64,000 nt of DNA from Pelagibacterium flavum. GTDB taxonomy: Bacteria; Pseudomonadota; Alphaproteobacteria; Rhizobiales; Devosiaceae. The stretch's first letter is position 1; each line of letters starts with the position of its first letter. The notes below the pieces were generated by a model that saw only the letters and a program-made list of their open reading frames with translations, made no database searches and had not been told where the DNA came from. The position numbers were made by a program, and so were the translations under genes. The stretch spans positions 1,233,001-1,297,000 of the forward strand of contig NZ_CP107716.1 in NCBI RefSeq assembly GCF_025854335.1. The letters run 5' to 3'. Shown piece after piece: positions 16,220-24,749 of this stretch.

Positions 16220-16984
16220 ATGATGGATGGACTGATCGCGGGGACGGATCTGACCAAGATCTATGCAACGGCGACGGGGCCGCTGGTTGCGCTCGACGGG
16301 GTTTCCTTTTCCATCGAGGAAGGTGAGTTCATTTCGCTGGTCGGCCCGAGCGGGTGCGGGAAATCGACGTTGCTTTCCATTCTGGGAGGGCTCGAGGAGC
16401 GTTCTGACGGCGACCTGATCCTGGCGGGACAGCGGCTCGATCAGCCCCGGGCCGATATCGGCATGATGTTTCAGACCTCGGTGCTGTTTCCATGGCGGAC
16501 AGTGCGCCAGAACGTGGAACTGCCCGGCGTCATCCTCAATCTGGATCGGAAACAGCAGGCCGAGCGGTGCGACGAACTGCTGGACCTTGTGGGATTGAAC
16601 GGGTTCGGGGAACGCTATCCCAAGGAGCTTTCTGGCGGCATGCGGCAGCGCGTAGCGCTGGCCCGGCTGCTGGCGCACGATCCGCGTGTGTTGCTGATGG
16701 ACGAGCCGTTCGGCGCGCTGGACGAATTTACCCGAGAGACGATGAATCTCGAACTGCTCAAGGTCTGGGAGAAGACCGGTAAGACCGTGATTTTCGTCAC
16801 CCACAACATCGGCGAGGCGGTGTTTCTGTCGGACCGGATTTTCGTCATGACACCGCGACCGGGGCGACTCGAGGGCGTCGTCGAGGTGGACCTGCCGCGA
16901 CCGCGGAGGACCGAGATGATGCGCGACCAGCGCTATTCCGACCATGTTTTCGAGATCCGCCGCATGCTCGGTGTGGATCATTGA
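16220..16984 (+). CDS. ABC importer ATPase (nitrate/sulfonate/taurine-type)
   Basis: Energises uptake with the permease and binding protein that follow. The 254-residue protein has Walker A 'GPSGCGKST' (about residue 43), Q-loop 'MMFQTSVLFPW', signature 'LSGGMRQR' (about 140), Walker B 'VLLMDEPFGALDE' and H-loop 'VTHNIGEA', the pattern of the TauB/SsuB/ThiZ group. The start is ATG 16220 behind GAGGTG; the ORF continues further upstream across the operator. It is first gene of the operon, probably repressed or activated by the GntR protein through the motif at 16191. Confidence 0.92.
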   Translation: MMDGLIAGTDLTKIYATATGPLVALDGVSFSIEEGEFISLVGPSGCGKSTLLSILGGLEERSDGDLILAGQRLDQPRADIGMMFQTSVLFPWRTVRQNVELPGVILNLDRKQQAERCDELLDLVGLNGFGERYPKELSGGMRQRVALARLLAHDPRVLLMDEPFGALDEFTRETMNLELLKVWEKTGKTVIFVTHNIGEAVFLSDRIFVMTPRPGRLEGVVEVDLPRPRRTEMMRDQRYSDHVFEIRRMLGVDH

Positions 16985-17010
16985 GCCTCAGCACGGAAAG
17001 GAGAGAGACG

Positions 17011-17871
17011 ATGACATCTGCCGGGCAAGCCATGATCACTGAGCAGACACCGATACATGCAGACGATGCAAGCGCGACCGAAGCCTTCGTGGCACGCGAA
17101 CGGGCCAAGGCTCGGCGCACCGTGCTCAACAACAGGCTGATGGCGGCGGGCTTCGGGCTCTTTGTCCTCGCTCTCTGGGCGTTCGTCACGGAAGCCGGGA
17201 TCGTGCATGCGCTGATCATTCCCTCGCCAGTCGATACGTTCTGGGCGACCGGGCGGGTAATGAGCGCGGGCTATTTCTGGCCGAACGTGCTGGTCACGCT
17301 TTCCGAAATTGCCTGGGGGTTTTTCTGGGGATTGAGCAGTGGCGTGCTGTTCGGAGTCGGGGTTGCCATGTTCCCCTTCGTTCGGGCCACCATCTATCCC
17401 TACCTGGTGGCGCTGCAGGCCCCGCCCAAGATCGTTCTGGCGCCGATCTTCATCACATGGTTCGGGTTCGATCAGGCCTCAAAGATCGCCATTGCGGCGG
17501 TGATGAGCTTTTTTCCGATGTTTCTCAACACGCTGACCGGGCTGGCCTCGGTCGATCCCAATGCTGTGCGGCTTATGAAGTCGCTGACGGCGGGCCGCTG
17601 GAAAACCTTTCGCTACCTGCTGCTGCCCAACGCACTGCCGATCATGATGGCCGGGGTCAAGCTGTGCTGGACGCTGGCGGTGCTCGGGGTGATCGTCGGC
17701 GAGTTTGTGGGCGCGTCGGCGGGGATCGGATATCTCATCTACGCCATGAATTTCCAGCTCGATATCGCTGGCGTCTTCTCGCTCATCATCCTGCTCTCGG
17801 TGTTCACGCTGGCTGTCTATCAGTTCATCGAGTGGCTCGAGAGCCGCATCGTATTCTGGCAGCAGGTGTAG
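17011..17871 (+). CDS. ABC importer permease (TauC/SsuC-like)
   Basis: Membrane subunit of 286 residues with about six helices and the 'EAA' cytoplasmic loop ('LKSLTAGRWKTFRYLLLPNALPIMMAG', around residues 185-215) that docks onto the ATPase. The start is ATG 17011, preceded by AAGGAGAG, 26 bases after the ATPase stop. The first 50 residues are a charged cytoplasmic leader. It belongs to the nitrate/sulfonate/hydroxymethylpyrimidine permease group. Confidence 0.9.
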   Translation: MTSAGQAMITEQTPIHADDASATEAFVARERAKARRTVLNNRLMAAGFGLFVLALWAFVTEAGIVHALIIPSPVDTFWATGRVMSAGYFWPNVLVTLSEIAWGFFWGLSSGVLFGVGVAMFPFVRATIYPYLVALQAPPKIVLAPIFITWFGFDQASKIAIAAVMSFFPMFLNTLTGLASVDPNAVRLMKSLTAGRWKTFRYLLLPNALPIMMAGVKLCWTLAVLGVIVGEFVGASAGIGYLIYAMNFQLDIAGVFSLIILLSVFTLAVYQFIEWLESRIVFWQQV

Positions 17872-17949
17872 CTGCCGGCCCCTTTTTACAAGACTTCGAA
17901 CGAGATCGGACATCCCCCCGGGATAGTCCGGCGCGGAGGGACATTTCAA

Positions 17950-19017
17950 ATGGAGAACAAAGAAATGACTGGTGCAAATATCCTCGCCAAGGCGGGAGCC
18001 GCGGCCCTTTCGACGAGCCTTTTGGCGCTGCTTACCGCCGGGGCTGCCTTCGGGCAGGACCTTACGCCCTTTAACGGGGTTACGGCGCAGGGCGGTCCGA
18101 CCGCCCAGATGTTCCCGATCTTCATGGCCCAGGAAATGGGTTATTATGAAGACGAGGGCCTGGACGTTACGCTCAACTATTCAAAGGGGTCCTCAGACGC
18201 TGCGCGGCAGTTGGCTGCCGGCAATGTGGACTGGGGAATCTTTTCCTCGGCTGCAACGATGCAGACCGTCCAGCGCGGGTTCCCGCTCAAGGCGATCATG
18301 CAGGTCTATTATCCCGACACGTTCGATATCGTTGTGCCCGAAGAGAGCGAGGTGCAATCGATGGCGGACATGGCCGGGCTGACGATCGGGCTGTCCGATC
18401 TGGCCGGCGGTGAAGTGCCGATGACGCGGGCCTCGATCGTCTCGTCGGGACTGGTCGAAGGATCGGACGTGCGGCTGGTGGTTGCAGGGGAAGGCGATCC
18501 CACGACGGTGCGCTCCTTTGAAGAAGGGCGCATCCAGGCCTATGCCGGCGCCAAGCGTGATCTGCTTTTGCTTCCCGCACAAGGTCTCGCCATTCGCTCG
18601 ATCACCCCCGACGTCATTGCCCAGTTTCCAGGCGATGCGCTGGCCGTGCGGCTGGAAACCTATGAAGCCGATCCCGAGCTGCTCGCCAAATTCGTTCGGG
18701 CGACGCTCAAGGGCTGGTCATACGGGATGACCAATCCAGACGAGGCGTTCGAGCTGCTCAAGACCGAGTATGCTTCAGCTTCGCTCGGCGACAACCCGGT
18801 CGCCGCGGAGTTCTGGGCACTCGTTCAGACCTATTACACAGCGCCCGAGGCCGTCGAACTGCATGGCGAGTTCGTTCCCGAGGCGTGGGAAATCTACATG
18901 GAATATTTACAACTGGGCGAGGGCGAACAGAAGGCGTTGGCTGGACCGGTCGATCTGTCGGAGGTTCTGACCGACGACATCGTTGAAGCTGCGTGGGATG
19001 GGCTCGAACTGCCCTGA
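17950..19017 (+). CDS. NMT1/THI5-like substrate-binding protein
   Basis: Periplasmic binding protein of 355 residues with a Sec signal (about 1-36, cleaving after 'AAFG'). 'MFPIFMAQEMGYYEDEGLDVTLNY' is the classic opening of NMT1/THI5-like and nitrate/sulfonate/pyrimidine receptors, and 'AAGNVDWGIFSSAATMQTVQRG' follows as expected. It starts at ATG 17950 behind GCGGAGGG. The neighbouring allophanate-hydrolase C-terminal-like gene hints at a nitrogen-rich ligand such as a pyrimidine or ureido compound; this is an inference. Confidence 0.88.
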   Translation: MENKEMTGANILAKAGAAALSTSLLALLTAGAAFGQDLTPFNGVTAQGGPTAQMFPIFMAQEMGYYEDEGLDVTLNYSKGSSDAARQLAAGNVDWGIFSSAATMQTVQRGFPLKAIMQVYYPDTFDIVVPEESEVQSMADMAGLTIGLSDLAGGEVPMTRASIVSSGLVEGSDVRLVVAGEGDPTTVRSFEEGRIQAYAGAKRDLLLLPAQGLAIRSITPDVIAQFPGDALAVRLETYEADPELLAKFVRATLKGWSYGMTNPDEAFELLKTEYASASLGDNPVAAEFWALVQTYYTAPEAVELHGEFVPEAWEIYMEYLQLGEGEQKALAGPVDLSEVLTDDIVEAAWDGLELP

Positions 19018-19073
19018 CATCATTTCCGGGGGGCAATGCCTCCCGGCTCCGCACTCCTCTCATATTGGTTCCC

Positions 19074-19499
19074 ATGATCCCCAACAGTTCCCACACCGTC
19101 GATCTGGCCGTTGTCGGCGCGCATCTGCGTGGTATGCCGCTCAATCACGAGTTGACCGAGCGCGGCGCGGTTTTCCTGCGCGAGTGTCAGACCGCGCCTT
19201 GCTACAAGCTTTTCGCATTGCCCGGCACCACTCCGCCCAAGCCAGGGCTGCTACGGGTGCACGATGGCGAGGGAAGCGCCATCGTTGTGGAAGTATGGCG
19301 CCTGGAGGTCTCGGCCTTCGGATCGTTCGTTGCGGCGATCCCCGCGCCCATGGGGATCGGTGTGGCGCGGCTCGATGATGGGACAGAGGTCAAGGGCTTC
19401 ATTGCCGAACCGCTGGCCCTGGACGGCGCGCTCGATATCACTGCGTTCGGTGGATGGCGCAGCTACCTGGCCAGTCTCGCCGCGGCGCAGGACGCCTGA
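19074..19499 (+). CDS. Stand-alone allophanate hydrolase C-terminal-like protein
   Basis: All 141 residues match the C-terminal domain of AtzF-type allophanate hydrolases: 'VVGAHLRGMPLNHELTERGA', 'TAPCYKLFALPGTTPPKPGL', 'SFVAAIPAPMGIG', 'VKGFIAEP', and 'DITAFGGWRSYL'. The amidase domain normally fused in front is absent. The fold is gamma-glutamylcyclotransferase-like, and in AtzF it completes the conversion of the N-carboxycarbamate intermediate. The start is ATG 19074. It lies 56 bases after the binding-protein gene and probably in the same operon, converging on the GntR gene with only two bases between stops. The natural reaction of the free domain is not settled. Confidence 0.8.
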   Translation: MIPNSSHTVDLAVVGAHLRGMPLNHELTERGAVFLRECQTAPCYKLFALPGTTPPKPGLLRVHDGEGSAIVVEVWRLEVSAFGSFVAAIPAPMGIGVARLDDGTEVKGFIAEPLALDGALDITAFGGWRSYLASLAAAQDA

Positions 19500-19501
19500 T
19501 T

Positions 19502-20152
19502 TCAAGACTTCAGCGTTGGCGAGACCTCGCCGACCGAGGCGCGCACCACAAGCATGTGATCGCGCATCGCGTCGGCCGTGGCATCAGGGTTGCGGGCGAC
19601 GATGGCGTCGACCACCCGCTGGTGTTCTTCGACCGATTTGAGCAGGCGCCCGAGGGAGCGGAACTGCGCTTTGCGGAACGGAGCGACACGATTGCGCACG
19701 CCGATGGTCACCTCGGCGAGGAAACTGTTGCCGCCGACCGCATAAACCGTCTCGTGAAAGAGGAGATTGGTCTGGTAATAGGCATCGATATCGCCGAGCC
19801 TTGCGGCATCGGCGCAATCGGCGTGGACACGGTCGAGCGCCTCGAGATCTGATGGCGTGGCGCGTTCTGCTGCGGATCGGGCGCACAGGGCTTCAAGTTC
19901 GGCCATTACCCCAAACATTTCGGTGAGCCGCTCGGGCGTGAAATTGGGAACGACGGCGCCGCGATGGGGTCTGGCCTCTGCGAAACCGATCGCTTCGAGC
20001 TGGCGTATGGCTTCGCGCACAGGGGTTCGGGAAACCGAAAACCGTTCGGCCAGCGATGCCTCGTCAAGAACGACGCCGGGTCCCATCTCACCGCGCACGA
20101 TGGCATCGGCGAGGGCGGAGCGGATACGATCGGTGGCTGTCTGCTTTTTCAC
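19502..20152 (-). CDS. GntR family regulator, FCD (FadR) subgroup
   Basis: The winged HTH covers about residues 1-70 ('[44 protein letters not shown]' region, the canonical GntR signature) and an FCD ligand domain follows (about 80-205), with metal-binding histidines near '[12 protein letters not shown]' and 'RDHMLVV'. I take GTG 20152 (216 residues) behind AGGA; a TTG at 20182 would put the operator motif inside the coding region. The 13-bp palindromic motif at 20170-20182 is shared with the ABC operon promoter, so it likely controls both itself and that operon. Confidence 0.88.
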   Translation of the reverse strand: MKKQTATDRIRSALADAIVRGEMGPGVVLDEASLAERFSVSRTPVREAIRQLEAIGFAEARPHRGAVVPNFTPERLTEMFGVMAELEALCARSAAERATPSDLEALDRVHADCADAARLGDIDAYYQTNLLFHETVYAVGGNSFLAEVTIGVRNRVAPFRKAQFRSLGRLLKSVEEHQRVVDAIVARNPDATADAMRDHMLVVRASVGEVSPTLKS

Positions 20153-20169
20153 AGGCGATCCTGAATGCG

Positions 20170-20182
20170 AGTTTGCATGCAA
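20170..20182. promoter_or_regulatory. Operator candidate upstream of the GntR gene
   Basis: AGTTTGCATGCAA, the exact reverse complement of 16191-16203, sits 18-30 bases before the GTG at 20152. Position and identity point to autoregulation. Confidence 0.6.
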
Positions 20183-20183
20183 T

Positions 20184-20490
20184 CTTTAGGCAAGCGAGAG
20201 CGCCGTGTAAATCGGGGCGGGGTGAAAGTCTGGGGGGAAAGCCGGCAGGAACAATGATGGCGGAAAAAGACACCGCGGGGGCGGGAGGTGCTGAAAATTT
20301 TAAGCATTTCTGCATAGGGTCTCGACGCGCTCCGACTGTGGCAGGGGACGGCATCGGCCGGAGCTGTGGGCGGATTGCGCACATGGCCGGCGGCTTTGTC
20401 CCTGGCGTTCAATCCTCCCGCGCAATGTCGGCCTCCCGTCCAGAAAGGGCGGAAGGGCTCTCGGGCTCGAATTACGGATTGAAAGACAGA
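20184..20490. other. Intergenic region between GntR and chemoreceptor genes
   Basis: About 300 bases without a supportable gene. It must hold the divergent promoters. An open frame runs through it in phase with the chemoreceptor but lacks a start with SD. I see no clear sigma-54 or flagellar-class promoter. Confidence 0.4.
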
Positions 20491-22488
20491 ATGTTTTCGA
20501 AACTCAGTGTTAAATTCAGGGTTTATGGCGCCTTTGGCGTTCTCATGGTGTGTCTGCTTCTTGTCGGTCTGGCCGGCCAGTTCGGCGTGCAGGCGATGAA
20601 TGGCCTCCTCGACGGATACCAAAAGAGTGCCGCCAAGACCCAGGAAATCAACGATTACGTCCGCGACCTCGAAGCAGCGCGGCGGCTCAATTACGAATTC
20701 CGGCTCAACCCGTCCGAAGAAACTGCCGAAGCACTGGTGCTCATGATCGAGGACGTCGCAACCAACGACGCCGATGGTCTTGCCCACTTTGCCAGCGATC
20801 CTGAGGCCCTGGCCACGATTGGCGAAGTTGAAGTGCTTGCCCAGCAATATCTGACCGCTGCCAAGGAGATGATTGCCGGGCAGCAGGCGATGAATGTCAC
20901 GGCACAGGTGGCCGCATCACGTACGCTTGATGAACTGGGTCCGCAGATGCAGTCGCTGTACGACGATCTGTCCGATCAGATCACCGATCAGCAGAATGCG
21001 CTGGGCGCCCGGATCGACGGTGAGCAAAACTATTACATGACGATCCTGATCGCCGAGATCGTTGCGGCGCTGCTGATCGGAGCGGTTTGCGCGTTTGCGA
21101 TGGGCCGCTGGCTGTCGGGCGCGATTTCGGGCATGACGACAATGATGCGGCGGCTGGCCGATGGCGACTTCAACACCGATATCTCGGGAAGCGAGCGCGA
21201 GCACGAATTGGGCCAGATGGCCAAGGCGCTGCAGGTGTTCCGCTCCAACGGGCAGGCCATGGAAGCGGCCGAGGCCGAGCGGTTGCTCAACGCCAAGACC
21301 GCTGCGGAGCGGGCCGAAATGATGGACCGGTTCCAGACAGCGTTCGACGCGGTGATCGAGGCCTGTGTTGCGGGCAATTTCACAACGCGGATCACCGAAA
21401 CCTTCGGCGATGAGGACATCGACCGGGTGGCGGCGAATTTCAACTCCATGCTCGATACGGTCAATGCCGGACTGGGCGAAGCCGGGCATGTGCTCTCGGC
21501 TCTGGCACGCACCGATCTGACCCAGCGCATGGAGGGCCAGTACCAGGGCGCCTTTGCGGCATTGCGTGATGATACCAATTCGGTGGCGGAAAAGCTGACC
21601 GAGATCGTTGCACAGCTCAAGACCACCTCGCGCGGCCTCAAGACGGCCACCGGCGAAATTCTGGCCGGGGCCAACGATCTGTCGGAACGCACGACGCGTC
21701 AGGCCGCGGCGATCGAGGAAACCTCGGCGGCCATCGAGCAAATGACCTCCACGGTCAAGGGCAATGCCGACAAGGCCGAGATCGCCTATGGCAAGAGCCA
21801 GGCCGCAGCCGAACTGGCCAATGCCGGCGGGGAGGTGATGGTCAAGGCAACGACCGCGATGGAACGCATCACGACGTCTTCAGGCAAGATTTCCAACATC
21901 ATCGGCATGATCGACGATATCGCTTTCCAAACCAACCTTTTGGCGCTGAACGCTTCGGTGGAAGCGGCACGGGCCGGGGATGCGGGTAAGGGCTTTGCCG
22001 TGGTGGCTGTGGAAGTGCGGCGCCTGGCGCAGTCCGCGGCTTCGGCCTCGTCCGAGGTCAAGGCGCTGATCGAGCAGTCGTCCAATGAGGTCGACGGCGG
22101 GTCGAAACTGGTGGCAGAGGCTGCCTCCAAGCTGAGCGATATCCTGGCCGCGGTTCGGGAAAATTCCGAACTGATGCAGGGGATTTCCGAGGCCAATCGC
22201 GAGCAGACCACGGCGATTGGCGAAGTGCGCACCGCCGTGCAGCAGATGGACGAGATGACCCAGCACAACGCCGCGCTGGTCGAGGAAACCAACGCCGCGA
22301 TCGAGCAGACCGAGGCGCAGGCTTCCGAGCTCGACCGGGTGGTGGCGATCTTTACCATCGACAAGAACACGGCCATTGCCGGCGAACCGGCCGCGCCCCA
22401 AACGCGCAAGCCGGAAGTGGCCAAGGCGGCGCGCTCATATCTGACACAGGGCAATGCCGCGCTGAAGGATGACTGGTCGGAGTTCTAA
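20491..22488 (+). CDS. Methyl-accepting chemotaxis protein
   Basis: Transmembrane chemoreceptor of 665 residues from ATG 20491. TM1 is about residues 12-32, a helical periplasmic sensor follows (33-182), TM2 is about 183-204, then HAMP (about 205-260), a second HAMP-like segment (about 285-370), and the MCP signalling domain with the hairpin tip '[33 protein letters not shown]' region (about 470-500). The last residues 'DDWSEF' resemble the W-x-x-F tether of CheR/CheB (NWETF type). No other chemotaxis gene is near, so it works with an array encoded elsewhere. The ligand is unknown. Confidence 0.95.
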   Translation: MFSKLSVKFRVYGAFGVLMVCLLLVGLAGQFGVQAMNGLLDGYQKSAAKTQEINDYVRDLEAARRLNYEFRLNPSEETAEALVLMIEDVATNDADGLAHFASDPEALATIGEVEVLAQQYLTAAKEMIAGQQAMNVTAQVAASRTLDELGPQMQSLYDDLSDQITDQQNALGARIDGEQNYYMTILIAEIVAALLIGAVCAFAMGRWLSGAISGMTTMMRRLADGDFNTDISGSEREHELGQMAKALQVFRSNGQAMEAAEAERLLNAKTAAERAEMMDRFQTAFDAVIEACVAGNFTTRITETFGDEDIDRVAANFNSMLDTVNAGLGEAGHVLSALARTDLTQRMEGQYQGAFAALRDDTNSVAEKLTEIVAQLKTTSRGLKTATGEILAGANDLSERTTRQAAAIEETSAAIEQMTSTVKGNADKAEIAYGKSQAAAELANAGGEVMVKATTAMERITTSSGKISNIIGMIDDIAFQTNLLALNASVEAARAGDAGKGFAVVAVEVRRLAQSAASASSEVKALIEQSSNEVDGGSKLVAEAASKLSDILAAVRENSELMQGISEANREQTTAIGEVRTAVQQMDEMTQHNAALVEETNAAIEQTEAQASELDRVVAIFTIDKNTAIAGEPAAPQTRKPEVAKAARSYLTQGNAALKDDWSEF

Positions 22489-22513
22489 GACCACATCCGC
22501 CGTTACAGGATCG

Positions 22514-22550
22514 AAAAGCCCGCGCAGTATTCTGCGCGGGCTTTTGTTTT
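22514..22550. terminator. Bidirectional intrinsic terminator after the chemoreceptor
   Basis: AGCCCGCGCAG (22517-22527) and CTGCGCGGGCT (22532-22542) form a perfect 11-bp stem with a 4-base loop, flanked by AAAA on the left and TTTTGTTTT on the right. Confidence 0.92.
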
Positions 22551-22582
22551 GGGTGGCTTGCGCGGGATCGGCTTTCTAAATA

Positions 22583-22597
22583 TGAGTTCTGAAATCA
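22583..22597 (+). promoter_or_regulatory. RirA-type iron-responsive operator (IRO)
   Basis: TGA-N9-TCA (TGAGTTCTGAAATCA) matches the IRO consensus bound by RirA in Rhizobiales. It lies 35 bases upstream of an iron-siderophore binding protein gene, so iron repression is expected. Confidence 0.7.
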
Positions 22598-22631
22598 TGT
22601 TATAGCCGTCGCAGTCAAAAGGAGTTTTGCG

Positions 22632-23603
22632 ATGACGATTGGGATCAGGGCAGCATTGATCGCAGCCATCTCCGGTATGCTGGCGGGGCCGGCGCTGGCG
22701 CAAGACTTTCCGGTTACCATCGAGCATGTCTATGGACAGACCACGATTGAAACGCAGCCTGAGCGTGTCGCGACTTGGGCTTGGGGCAACACCGATGCGG
22801 TCTTGTCGCTGGGCGTCAAGCCCGTGGCCATTCCGTTCATTTCCTATGGCGGTGGCGACAACGGCATTCACCCCTGGACGGAAGAGGCGCTCGAGGCAAT
22901 GGGCGGCGAGCTTCCGGCCATTCTGGCCGAGGGCAACGAGCCTCCCTATGAGCAGATCCTTGCCGCCGATCCCGATGTCATCATCGCCGTTTATTCGGGG
23001 ATCACGGAGGAACAATACGAGCGGCTAAGCCAGATCGCGCCGACAATCGCCTATCAGGGCGCCGCCTGGAGCGCGCCATGGCAGGAGGTGACCCGCGCGG
23101 TGGGGCGGGCACTGGGACTTGCCGAGGAGGCCGAGACGCTGGTGGCCGAAACCGAGCAGTTCGTGGCCGGTACCGTCGCGCAGCATGACGGGCTGGAAGG
23201 CACGACATTTATCGGGCTCAACGATTACGACGGTTCGCTGGCGATTTATGCGGGGCTCGACTCGCGCGTGAAGTTCCTGACCGATCTTGGGCTGGTCTAT
23301 GCGCCGAGCCTGGACGCGTTGGGCGGGGACGACGAGAATTTCTATTTCTCGGTCAGCTATGAAAATGCCGACCAACTGGTCTCCGATATCCTGGTTTCCT
23401 ATTACGAGAACCAGGCGGATTCCGATGCGTTCTTCTCCGAGCCGTATATCGCGCGCCTGCCCCAGACACAGGCGGGTGCCTATGCGTCCATCGTGGGGAT
23501 CGAACAGGTGGCCGCTGTCTCACCACCTTCGGCGCTTTCCCTGCGCTGGGGACTTGAGGACTATGTGGCACAGCTGGCCGCAGCGGCTGAAAAGGCCGAG
23601 TAA
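22632..23603 (+). CDS. Iron-siderophore ABC transporter substrate-binding protein
   Basis: Periplasmic FecB/FepB-type receptor of 323 residues. A Sec signal ends after 'GPALA' (about residue 23), with no lipobox cysteine. 'QPERVATWAWGNTDAVLSLGVKPVAIP' and 'PPYEQILAADPDVIIAVYSGITEEQYERLSQIAPTIAY' are typical of the class III (helical backbone) binding fold. The start ATG 22632 follows AAAGGAG. It is a single gene between two terminators: no permease, ATPase or TonB receptor is adjacent, so it must partner with proteins encoded elsewhere. The IRO site upstream supports iron control. Confidence 0.9.
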   Translation: MTIGIRAALIAAISGMLAGPALAQDFPVTIEHVYGQTTIETQPERVATWAWGNTDAVLSLGVKPVAIPFISYGGGDNGIHPWTEEALEAMGGELPAILAEGNEPPYEQILAADPDVIIAVYSGITEEQYERLSQIAPTIAYQGAAWSAPWQEVTRAVGRALGLAEEAETLVAETEQFVAGTVAQHDGLEGTTFIGLNDYDGSLAIYAGLDSRVKFLTDLGLVYAPSLDALGGDDENFYFSVSYENADQLVSDILVSYYENQADSDAFFSEPYIARLPQTQAGAYASIVGIEQVAAVSPPSALSLRWGLEDYVAQLAAAAEKAE

Positions 23604-23611
23604 GAAACGAT

Positions 23612-23640
23612 AAAAGGGGCCGGGAACTGGCCCCCTTTTT
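23612..23640. terminator. Intrinsic terminator shared by convergent genes
   Basis: AAAGGGGCC and GGCCCCCTTT pair around GGGAACT, followed by a T-run on the plus strand and preceded by A's. It sits between the binding-protein gene and the stop of the small gene at 23640. Confidence 0.85.
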
Positions 23641-23759
23641 TATGCCGCCAAAGCGCCGGTGACGAACAGGACCACGGTGAACAGGGCACACAGCGTTGCA
23701 CCGGTCAGCGCGGCCACGGACATCGATACCAGTTTTTGCGTCGTCAGTTTGTAGGACAT
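23640..23759 (-). CDS. Small membrane protein, 39 aa
   Basis: Reads from ATG 23759 as a charged N-terminus (MSYKLTTQKL) followed by one hydrophobic helix to the end, finishing in VTGALAA. The SD is weak (TTGAGAG). The stop overlaps the terminator. It resembles the 33-residue protein at 15803 in layout and in its C-terminal TGA-x-A ending. Function is unknown; too short for automatic ORF cut-offs. Confidence 0.5.
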   Translation of the reverse strand: MSYKLTTQKLVSMSVAALTGATLCALFTVVLFVTGALAA

Positions 23760-24071
23760 GGACAACTCTCAAGGCGACCGGGTTGGCTGCCCGGCCAAGG
23801 ACGTAAGCCGTAGTGCCGGAGCGCGTTTCGCGCGCAGACACCATCTTCGATACAGCCCCCAAACCGGCGTGTGCGCATGTCGCCAAACATCCCGCACAAC
23901 GCCGGCGGCATTTCTGCCGCGGCCGCAGGGACACCTCAGGAAGTGCCTTGCGACACCCAGACTATGCGCGGTTAACGGACCGCTTTGGAGAAAACTCAAA
24001 TTGTCGGTAAATTTTTGGTTTCGGTCTGCGGCGCGCTGTGGAGAACCGGCGGTCACAATCTGAAAAGACCA
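23760..24071. other. Gene-free stretch between small membrane protein and rlpA-like gene
   Basis: Short ORFs here are arginine-rich shadows without ribosome binding sites. It should hold the promoter of the small minus-strand gene. I see no repeats or strong hairpins. Confidence 0.4.
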
Positions 24072-24109
24072 TAAAAAACAGGGCGCTCCGGTAATACGGA
24101 ACGCCCTGT
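24072..24109 (-). terminator. Terminator of the RlpA-like gene
   Basis: On the minus strand ACAGGGCGTTCCG and CGGAGCGCCCTGT form a 13-bp stem with one G-T pair, followed by TTTTTTAT. It starts 27 bases after the stop at 24136. Confidence 0.9.
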
Positions 24110-24135
24110 GGGAATAGGCCTTAGAGGCTGAACGA

Positions 24136-24528
24136 TCAGCCGATGACTTCGACGGTCACCCGTGCGGTGCCCGAGTTGATCATGCCGATCTGGCTGGCCG
24201 CTTCGCGGGAGAGATCGATGATGCGCCCACCAGTGAAGGGGCCGCGATCATTGATCCGGACGACAACGCTCTCGCCATTGTTGCTGTTGGTGACGACCAC
24301 TTCGGTGCCGAAGGGCAGATAGCGGTGGGCAGCGGTCAACGCATTCTGGTTGTAGGTTTCGCCGTTGGCGGTTTTTCTGCCGTGGAACTTGCCGCCATAC
24401 CATGATGCGGTGCCTGACAGGGTTTGTACGATGGAAATCGTGTCCTGTGCGTTGATGGCTGAGGTGGCGAGGGGGAAAGCTCCAAGAGTGAGTGCTGCAA
24501 CCAGCACTGCAGGCTTGATGAATTTCAT
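24136..24528 (-). CDS. RlpA-like double-psi beta-barrel lipoprotein/secreted protein
   Basis: A 130-residue secreted protein with a Sec signal (about 1-27, ending 'SAINA'). The rest is a double-psi beta-barrel: '[23 protein letters not shown]', '[10 protein letters not shown]', '[22 protein letters not shown]'. RlpA proteins bind or cleave denuded peptidoglycan at septa; the C-terminal SPOR domain of the E. coli protein is absent here, and there is no lipobox. The start is ATG 24528; the upstream extension lacks SD. It is followed by its own terminator. Confidence 0.88.
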   Translation of the reverse strand: MKFIKPAVLVAALTLGAFPLATSAINAQDTISIVQTLSGTASWYGGKFHGRKTANGETYNQNALTAAHRYLPFGTEVVVTNSNNGESVVVRINDRGPFTGGRIIDLSREAASQIGMINSGTARVTVEVIG

Positions 24529-24694
24529 GAGGGTCCTGACCCGTATTGTTTGGCGACGGGACAGGGTTCTACACGAAGTTGTGACGAGAACGAGGGCCGA
24601 ATCGGTCAAAAAATGGGCAAAGCGCTCCCTGCGTCAATTGGCCGGGAACCGTGGCTTTTGGGCAACGCCCTTCAAATGCCGATTGGATCGGCTG

Positions 24695-24723
24695 CAAAAA
24701 ACCCGCCCGGAGCGCCGGGCGGG
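24695..24723 (-). terminator. Terminator of the SH3/crystallin gene
   Basis: CCCGCCCGG (24702-24710) pairs perfectly with CCGGGCGGG (24715-24723); read on the minus strand it is followed by TTTTTTG. It lies 27 bases beyond the stop at 24750. Confidence 0.9.
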
Positions 24724-24749
24724 CCAGGATTGCGCGGCGGCAGTTGCGG

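Noticed and set aside
20056..20490. 145-codon N-terminal extension of the chemoreceptor
   Set aside because: The extension is Arg/Gly/Pro-rich without domain character and overlaps the GntR gene; TM1 of a normal receptor begins just after ATG 20491.
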